Shown: positions 4,925-8,701 of the stretch, piece by piece
Layout: the number at the start of each line of letters is the position of its first letter
Position numbering within the stretch: position 1 is the first letter of the stretch
Source: an uncultured Clostridia bacterium
Lineage (GTDB): Bacteria > Bacillota > Clostridia > Christensenellales > Aristaeellaceae
Length of the DNA stretch: 8,701 nt
Assembly (NCBI GenBank): GCA_934647145.1
Contig: CAKUFB010000103.1
Coordinates: 1 to 8,701, forward strand
Direction of reading: 5' to 3'
Translations under genes and position numbers: made by a program
The notes under the pieces: generated by a model
Database searches by the model: none
What the model was told of the DNA's origin: nothing
Seen by the model: the letters and a program-made list of their open reading frames with translations, nothing else

Positions 4925-6061
4925 ATGATGAGCAAGTCAACCGTGTATTTTACCGATTTTCGCACCAAGGCGTTTGGCGACGGCCTGCCCAATAAGCTCA
5001 GGAAGCTGATTCGGCGCGCGGGCATCGAGCGGCTGAACATGGACGGCAAGTTCGTGGCGATCAAGATGCACTTCGGCGAGCTGGGCAACATCAGCTACCT
5101 GCGCCCGAACTACGCCCGCGCGGTGGTGGACGTGGTGAAGGAGCTGGGCGGCAAGCCCTTCCTGACCGACTGCAACACGATGTATCCGGGCAGCCGGAAG
5201 AACGCGCTGGAGCACCTGTACTGCGCCTGGGAGAACGGCTTCACGCCGCTGACCGTGGGCTGCCCGATCCTGATCGGCGACGGATTGAAGGGCACGGACG
5301 ACGTCGAGGTGCCGGTCGCGGGCGGCGAGTATGTTAAGGCGGCGAAGATCGGCCGGGCGATCATGGACGCGGACGTGTTCATCAGCCTGACCCACTTCAA
5401 GGGCCACGAGATGACCGGCTTCGGCGGCACGATCAAGAACATCGGCATGGGCTGCGGCTCCCGCGCGGGCAAGACCGAGCAGCACAGCAACGGCCAGCCT
5501 ACGATCAATCCCGAGGCCTGCCGCGGCTGCAGGCGCTGCCAGCGCGAGTGCGCCAACGGCGGCCTGGAGTTTGACGAGGCGGCGCGCAGGATGCGCGTCA
5601 ACACGAAGAACTGCGTGGGCTGCGGACGGTGCCTGGGCGCGTGCAACTTCGACGCGATTTCCTTCAGGGACAGCGCCGCGCTGACCGAGCTCAACTGCCG
5701 CATGGCCGAGTATACCAAGGCGGTGGTGGACGGCCGGCCCAACTTCCACATCTCGCTGGTGGTGGACGTGTCGCCCAACTGCGACTGCCACTGTGAAAAC
5801 GACGCGCCCATCCTGCCCAACCTGGGCATGTTCGCCTCGTTCGACCCGCTGGCGCTCGACCAGGCCTGCGTGGACGCCTGCCTGGCCGCTGCCCCCCTGC
5901 CCAACAGCCAGCTCTCCGACCACATGGCCGAGAAGGGCTTCGTCGACCACCACGACCACTTCAAGAACTCCACGCCCGAATCCGAGTGGCGCAGCTGTCT
6001 TGCGCACGCCGAGAAGATCGGCCTGGGCAGCAGGGAGTACGAGCTGGTCGTCGTGAAGTAA
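4925..6061 (+). CDS. DUF362 domain protein with two 4Fe-4S ferredoxin clusters
   Basis: The protein has 378 residues, or 377 if the second ATG at 4928 is used; AAGGAGGG at 4913-4920 serves either start. The N-terminal and central part matches DUF362: KMHFGELGN (47-55), TDCNTMYPGS (81-90), SLTHFKGHEMTGFGGTIKNIG (154-174) and, near the end, NCDCHCEND plus FASFDPLALDQACVD. Inserted is a ferredoxin module with two CxxCxxCxxxC motifs (C199/202/205/209 and C230/233/236/240), enough for two 4Fe-4S clusters. No signal peptide or membrane segment is seen. DUF362 proteins are common in anaerobes and probably transfer electrons, but the reaction is not established. The gene heads a tight set: the acetyltransferase follows after 12 bases. 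Forms starting further upstream at 4772 lack a ribosome binding site. Family is confident, function open. Confidence 0.9.
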   Translation: MMSKSTVYFTDFRTKAFGDGLPNKLRKLIRRAGIERLNMDGKFVAIKMHFGELGNISYLRPNYARAVVDVVKELGGKPFLTDCNTMYPGSRKNALEHLYCAWENGFTPLTVGCPILIGDGLKGTDDVEVPVAGGEYVKAAKIGRAIMDADVFISLTHFKGHEMTGFGGTIKNIGMGCGSRAGKTEQHSNGQPTINPEACRGCRRCQRECANGGLEFDEAARRMRVNTKNCVGCGRCLGACNFDAISFRDSAALTELNCRMAEYTKAVVDGRPNFHISLVVDVSPNCDCHCENDAPILPNLGMFASFDPLALDQACVDACLAAAPLPNSQLSDHMAEKGFVDHHDHFKNSTPESEWRSCLAHAEKIGLGSREYELVVVK

Positions 6062-6073
6062 CGGGAGAAAAAA

Positions 6074-6619
6074 ATGACGTTTGAACGATACGGCGCGAAC
6101 CGCCCGCTGACGGGCGAGCTGCTTGAGCAGGCGATTTCCCTGCTGGAGACTTCCTTTCCCGAGACGGAGCGCCGCGAGTCGCCCGTGCAGCGCGAAATGC
6201 TGGAGACGGGCAAAATCAGCGCGCTCGTCGCGATCGGCGAGGACGGAACCCTCGCGGCCGTCCTGACCATGTGGCCGATTCAGGACGCGCTGTTCCTGGA
6301 GCACTTCGCGGTCAACCCCGCCCTGCGCAGCCAGGGCCTGGGCGGCCAGATTCTCGAGGAGCTGAAAAAGCAGACCGACTGCCCGCTGGTGCTCGAGGCC
6401 GAGCTGCCCGAAACCGAGTGGGCGCGCCGCAGGCTGGGCTTTTACGCGCGCCACGGCTGGGCGGCCGAGGAGGATTTGCCCTACTTCCAGCCGTCCTATC
6501 GCGCGGGGGGCAACGACCTCCCGCTGCGCCTGCTCTCCTGCCCGGCCTTTTCCTCGCGGGAGCAGGCCGAACGCACCGCCCGCGAAATTCATCGCACAGT
6601 CTACAAAACGACGAGGTGA
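6074..6619 (+). CDS. GNAT family N-acetyltransferase
   Basis: This protein of 181 residues carries the GNAT core: strand FLEHFAVNP (74-82) leading into the acetyl-CoA pyrophosphate loop RSQGLG (85-90) and helix GQILEELKK, then a strand LVLEAE (105-110) and the late motif RRRLGFYARHGWA (118-130). GNAT enzymes move an acetyl group from acetyl-CoA to an amine on a small molecule, peptide or protein; nothing here identifies the acceptor. The C-terminal 35 residues, rich in charged helix, extend slightly beyond the minimal fold. GGGAG lies 6 bases before the ATG. The gene starts 12 bases after the DUF362 gene and ends 5 bases before tgt, so it is probably co-transcribed and translationally coupled. 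It could be RimI-like, but the sequence is not close enough to say so. Confidence 0.85.
   Translation: MTFERYGANRPLTGELLEQAISLLETSFPETERRESPVQREMLETGKISALVAIGEDGTLAAVLTMWPIQDALFLEHFAVNPALRSQGLGGQILEELKKQTDCPLVLEAELPETEWARRRLGFYARHGWAAEEDLPYFQPSYRAGGNDLPLRLLSCPAFSSREQAERTAREIHRTVYKTTR
6613..6619 (+). promoter_or_regulatory. Ribosome binding site overlapping the acetyltransferase stop; decides the tgt start
   Basis: GAGGTGA is a 7-base match to the 16S rRNA tail and contains the TGA stop of the upstream gene. It favours the TTG at 6625 as the tgt start. A GTG at 6616 forms a GTGA stop-start overlap and would add three residues, but it lacks a site of its own. Confidence 0.65.
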
Positions 6620-6624
6620 ACCGA

Positions 6625-7749
6625 TTGAGCAAGCCCTTTGAATTCGAGCTCCTGCACGTGGATAAATACACCGGCGCGCGCCGGGGCCGCCTGCACACGC
6701 CCCATGGGGTGATCGAGACGCCCATCTTCATGCCGGTGGGCACGCAGGCGACCGTCAAGACCTTTACGCCCGACGAGCTGAAGCTGTGCGGCGCGCAGAT
6801 CATCCTGTCCAACACCTACCACCTGCACCTGCGCCCGGGCGAGGATCTGATCGCCGAGGCGGGCGGCCTGCACAAATTCATGAACTGGGACCGCCCCATC
6901 CTGACCGACAGCGGCGGGTTTCAGGTGTTCTCGCTGTCCGAGCTGCGCAAGCTGACTGAGGACGGCGTGGAGTTCCGCTCCCACCTGGACGGCAGCAGGC
7001 ACTACTTCTCACCCGAGGTGTCGGTGGGCGTGCAGGAAAAGCTGGGCAGCGACATCATGATGCAGTTCGACGAATGCTCGCCCTACCCCTGCGACTACGA
7101 CCGCGCCAGGAAGGCCATGCACCGCACGCTGCGCTGGCTCGACCGCTGCATGAAGGCCAAGACGCGCCAGGATCAGGCGCTCTTCGGCATCGTGCAGGGC
7201 GCGTTTTACAAGGATCTGCGCATCGAGTGCGCCAAAGAAATGGCCAAGCTCGACCTGCCCGGCTTCGGCATCGGCGGCCTGTCCGTGGGCGAACCCAAGG
7301 AGATCATGTACGACATGCTCGAGGCCATCGCCCCCTACATGCCCGAGCACAAGCCGCGCTACCTGATGGGCGTGGGCAGCCCGGACTGCCTGGTCGAGGG
7401 CGTGCTGCGCGGGGTGGACATGTTCGACTGCGTGCTGGCCACCCGCGTGGCCAGAAACGGCACCGCCTTCAGCCAGGGCGGCCGCCTGGTCATCCGAAAC
7501 GCCGCCTACGCGCACGATTTCGGCCCGATGGAGGAGGGCTGCGACTGCTATGCCTGTAAAAACTTCTCCCGCGCCTATATCCGCCACCTGTTCAAGGCCG
7601 AGGAAATCCTCGCGCTGCGCCTGATCTCCATCCACAACGTGCGCTTTCTGCTGCGCCAGATGGAGCAGATCCGCGCCGCCATCGAGCAGGACTGCATGCG
7701 CGAATACGCCGAGGAATTCTTCGCGAAAAACGGCCACTTTACCTGGTAA
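6625..7749 (+). CDS. tgt: tRNA-guanine transglycosylase (bacterial queuine type)
   Basis: This enzyme swaps guanine-34 for preQ1 in the anticodon of tRNA-Asp, -Asn, -His and -Tyr, a step towards queuosine. From the TTG start the protein has 374 residues, the normal bacterial length. Family motifs are complete: ETPIFMPVGTQATVK (31-45), LSNTYHLHLRPGE (61-73), LTDSGGFQVFSL with the general-base D95, GIVQGAFYKDLR (188-199), GIGGLSVGEPKE (215-226) and VDMFDCVLATRVARNG (264-279), whose D268 is the probable nucleophile. The zinc site is C306, C308, C311 and H337. No queA, yajC or secDF neighbour, frequent partners in other Firmicutes, is present in the window. The gene appears intact and functional, expressed within the operon led by the DUF362 gene. 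Confidence 0.95.
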   Translation: MSKPFEFELLHVDKYTGARRGRLHTPHGVIETPIFMPVGTQATVKTFTPDELKLCGAQIILSNTYHLHLRPGEDLIAEAGGLHKFMNWDRPILTDSGGFQVFSLSELRKLTEDGVEFRSHLDGSRHYFSPEVSVGVQEKLGSDIMMQFDECSPYPCDYDRARKAMHRTLRWLDRCMKAKTRQDQALFGIVQGAFYKDLRIECAKEMAKLDLPGFGIGGLSVGEPKEIMYDMLEAIAPYMPEHKPRYLMGVGSPDCLVEGVLRGVDMFDCVLATRVARNGTAFSQGGRLVIRNAAYAHDFGPMEEGCDCYACKNFSRAYIRHLFKAEEILALRLISIHNVRFLLRQMEQIRAAIEQDCMREYAEEFFAKNGHFTW

Positions 7750-7770
7750 GCCGAAAGGAGGAAGCCCCCT

Positions 7771-8502
7771 GTGAAATCCCATGAGTTCATGCTGACCGTT
7801 GAGGCGGGCAAGCGGCTGATCGCCCGGGGTCTGCTCGCCGACGCGCAGTTTAAAAGAGCCCTGTATGAGAAAAAGGTGCTGATCGTCGCGGGCACGACCA
7901 ACGGCTATGTGGCCGAGGCGGCGCTCCATGCGCTGGGTGAAACGCATCCGTTTGACCGGCAGGCCTTCCGCAGGGGCGTGACCGTCGCGCCTGGCGCAAA
8001 GCTGCCCGAGGGAACGATGGAGGGCGATCTGCTGATCGATCACGGGCGGGCGGTGTTCGGAAGAACCGTGTTCGAGGTCGCGCCCGAGCTGAGCGCCGGC
8101 GACGTGATTCTCAAGGGCGCGAACGCCGTCAACCTGCCGCTGGGCGAGGCGGGCGTGCTGATCGGCCATCCCCAGGGCGGCACGATGATTCCCATCACCG
8201 CCGCGGCCATCGGCAGGCGCGTGCAGGTGATCGTGCCGGTGGGCCTGGAAAAGCGCGTGGACGCGCCCATCGCTCGACTGAGCGCCCTGTGCGCAAATGA
8301 AGAAGGCACAGGGCCGCGCCTTGCGCCCCTCGCCGGACGCGTGTTCACCGAGCTGGACGCGATTGCCGCCCTCACCGGCGCGCGGGCCGAGCTGATCGCC
8401 GCCGGCGGCGTGCTGGGCGCAGAAGGGTGCGCGTACCTGCTGGCAACGGGCACGGCCGAGCAGCTCGCCGCGCTAAAGCAGATCCTGAGGGATGCGGAAT
8501 AA
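7771..8502 (+). CDS. Conserved-looking protein of unknown function
   Basis: This protein of 243 residues is not recognised. It begins with GTG, and AAAGGAGG at 7754-7761 lies 9 bases upstream; tgt ends 21 bases before it. It is soluble, without signal peptide or membrane segments. Glycine-rich turns sit after predicted strands: LIVAGTTNGYVAEAAL (37-52), GDVILKGANAVNL (110-122), GVLIGHPQGGTMIPI (128-142), VIVPVGLEKRV (153-163) and AELIAAGGVLGAEG (206-219). The GTTNG and HPQGGT segments look like ligand-binding or catalytic loops of an alpha/beta fold, but no standard Walker, Rossmann or metal motif is complete. Two cysteines (174, 220) are not in a metal-binding pattern. Codon use matches the neighbours. 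Position suggests co-transcription with tgt, but no functional tie can be read from the sequence. The gene itself is secure. Confidence 0.82.
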   Translation: MKSHEFMLTVEAGKRLIARGLLADAQFKRALYEKKVLIVAGTTNGYVAEAALHALGETHPFDRQAFRRGVTVAPGAKLPEGTMEGDLLIDHGRAVFGRTVFEVAPELSAGDVILKGANAVNLPLGEAGVLIGHPQGGTMIPITAAAIGRRVQVIVPVGLEKRVDAPIARLSALCANEEGTGPRLAPLAGRVFTELDAIAALTGARAELIAAGGVLGAEGCAYLLATGTAEQLAALKQILRDAE

Positions 8503-8558
8503 GCTCAACAAAAGAAGCCGGGCAGTGCAAAAGCACTGCCCGGCCTCTTTTATTGAGC
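8503..8558 (+). terminator. Strong rho-independent terminator, possibly bidirectional
   Basis: It begins at the base after the stop codon. The core stem GCCGGGCAGTGC (8517-8528), loop AAAA and GCACTGCCCGGC (8533-8544) is perfect and is followed by CTCTTTTATT. An A-rich arm before the core pairs with the T-rich tail, so the whole stem reaches about 26 bp with two mismatches. The A-run would provide a T-run in the opposite direction too. Confidence 0.92.
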
Positions 8559-8691
8559 GTGTGCAGAGCGGGAGGGGACGCAAGCGCCCCTCCCGCTCTG
8601 CACACGCCCCGCAGCGGCATAGCCGCCGCGGGGCGCTGTTCTCCGGGACGCAGCGCGTCCCGGAGAACGGGATTGCGCCGCAGTGCGGCGC
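8557..8691. repeat. Chain of four perfect or near-perfect stem-loops
   Basis: Directly after the terminator four more hairpins follow almost without spacers. The first is a perfect 21-bp stem (8557-8577 with 8587-8607, 9-base loop). The second is GCCCCGC-a-GCGGC with its partner (8606-8634), 12 paired bases and one mismatch. The third is GTTCTCCGGGACGC with its exact partner (8638-8668, loop agc). The fourth is GCGCCGC-agt-GCGGCGC (8675-8691). Adjacent hairpins share bases at their borders. No reading frame with a start signal covers the chain, and it may continue past the window edge. Confidence 0.8.
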
Positions 8692-8701
8692 GGGGAGGGG
8701 C

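Noticed and set aside
4937..6592. A 551-codon minus-strand frame opposite the DUF362 and acetyltransferase genes
   Set aside because: Same antisense artefact: no ribosome binding site, no domain, and low-complexity composition.
7009..8169. A 386-codon minus-strand frame opposite tgt and the following gene
   Set aside because: It crosses the boundary of two well-supported plus-strand genes and shows antisense-type composition.

Overview
The window looks like chromosomal DNA from a GC-rich member of the Firmicutes, probably a gut-type Clostridia lineage. The evidence is near-consensus sigma-A promoters (TTGACA, 17 bp, TATAAT), strong AAGGAGG ribosome binding sites, a YdiF-type ABC-F ATPase close to the Bacillus protein, and a DUF362/ferredoxin protein of a kind common in anaerobes. 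The rank below class is inference. No phage, integrase, transposase, tRNA, rRNA or CRISPR array was seen.

Left part (1-3524), genes on the minus strand. A Nudix hydrolase runs off the left edge (215 to 1) from its own promoter. Next is a roughly 720-base non-coding stretch (270-985), most of it a tandem array of structured repeat units. Then comes a complete ABC-F translation factor gene (2893 to 986), followed by a small, visibly A+T-rich gene for a two-helix membrane protein of unknown function (3467 to 3003). Each minus-strand gene has its own promoter.

Middle (3593-4924), plus strand. A textbook promoter, divergent from that of the membrane protein gene, drives a TIM-barrel sugar isomerase/epimerase (3665-4630). 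It is followed by a terminator-like hairpin. A roughly 215-base element with imperfect terminal inverted repeats then fills the gap to the next gene.

Right part (4925-8502), plus strand. Four closely spaced genes form a likely operon: a DUF362 protein with two 4Fe-4S clusters, a GNAT acetyltransferase, tRNA-guanine transglycosylase (tgt) and a conserved-looking protein I do not recognise. A strong rho-independent terminator begins at the base after the last stop codon. Its downstream stem leads directly into a chain of perfect stem-loops that continues to the window edge. Only tgt has a well-defined pathway (queuosine tRNA modification), so the operon logic is open.

The most unusual feature is the intergenic DNA. 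Three separate gaps carry modular palindromes. Two of them share a GGCAGCAG-plus-RTGGG seed followed by a hairpin whose sequence differs between copies. One array has three units spaced 164, 164 and 188 bases apart, and in it a whole hairpin has been replaced by an unrelated one in the same position. This looks like an interspersed, structure-conserved repeat family, perhaps REP- or MITE-like or a structured RNA. It is the best candidate here for something undescribed.
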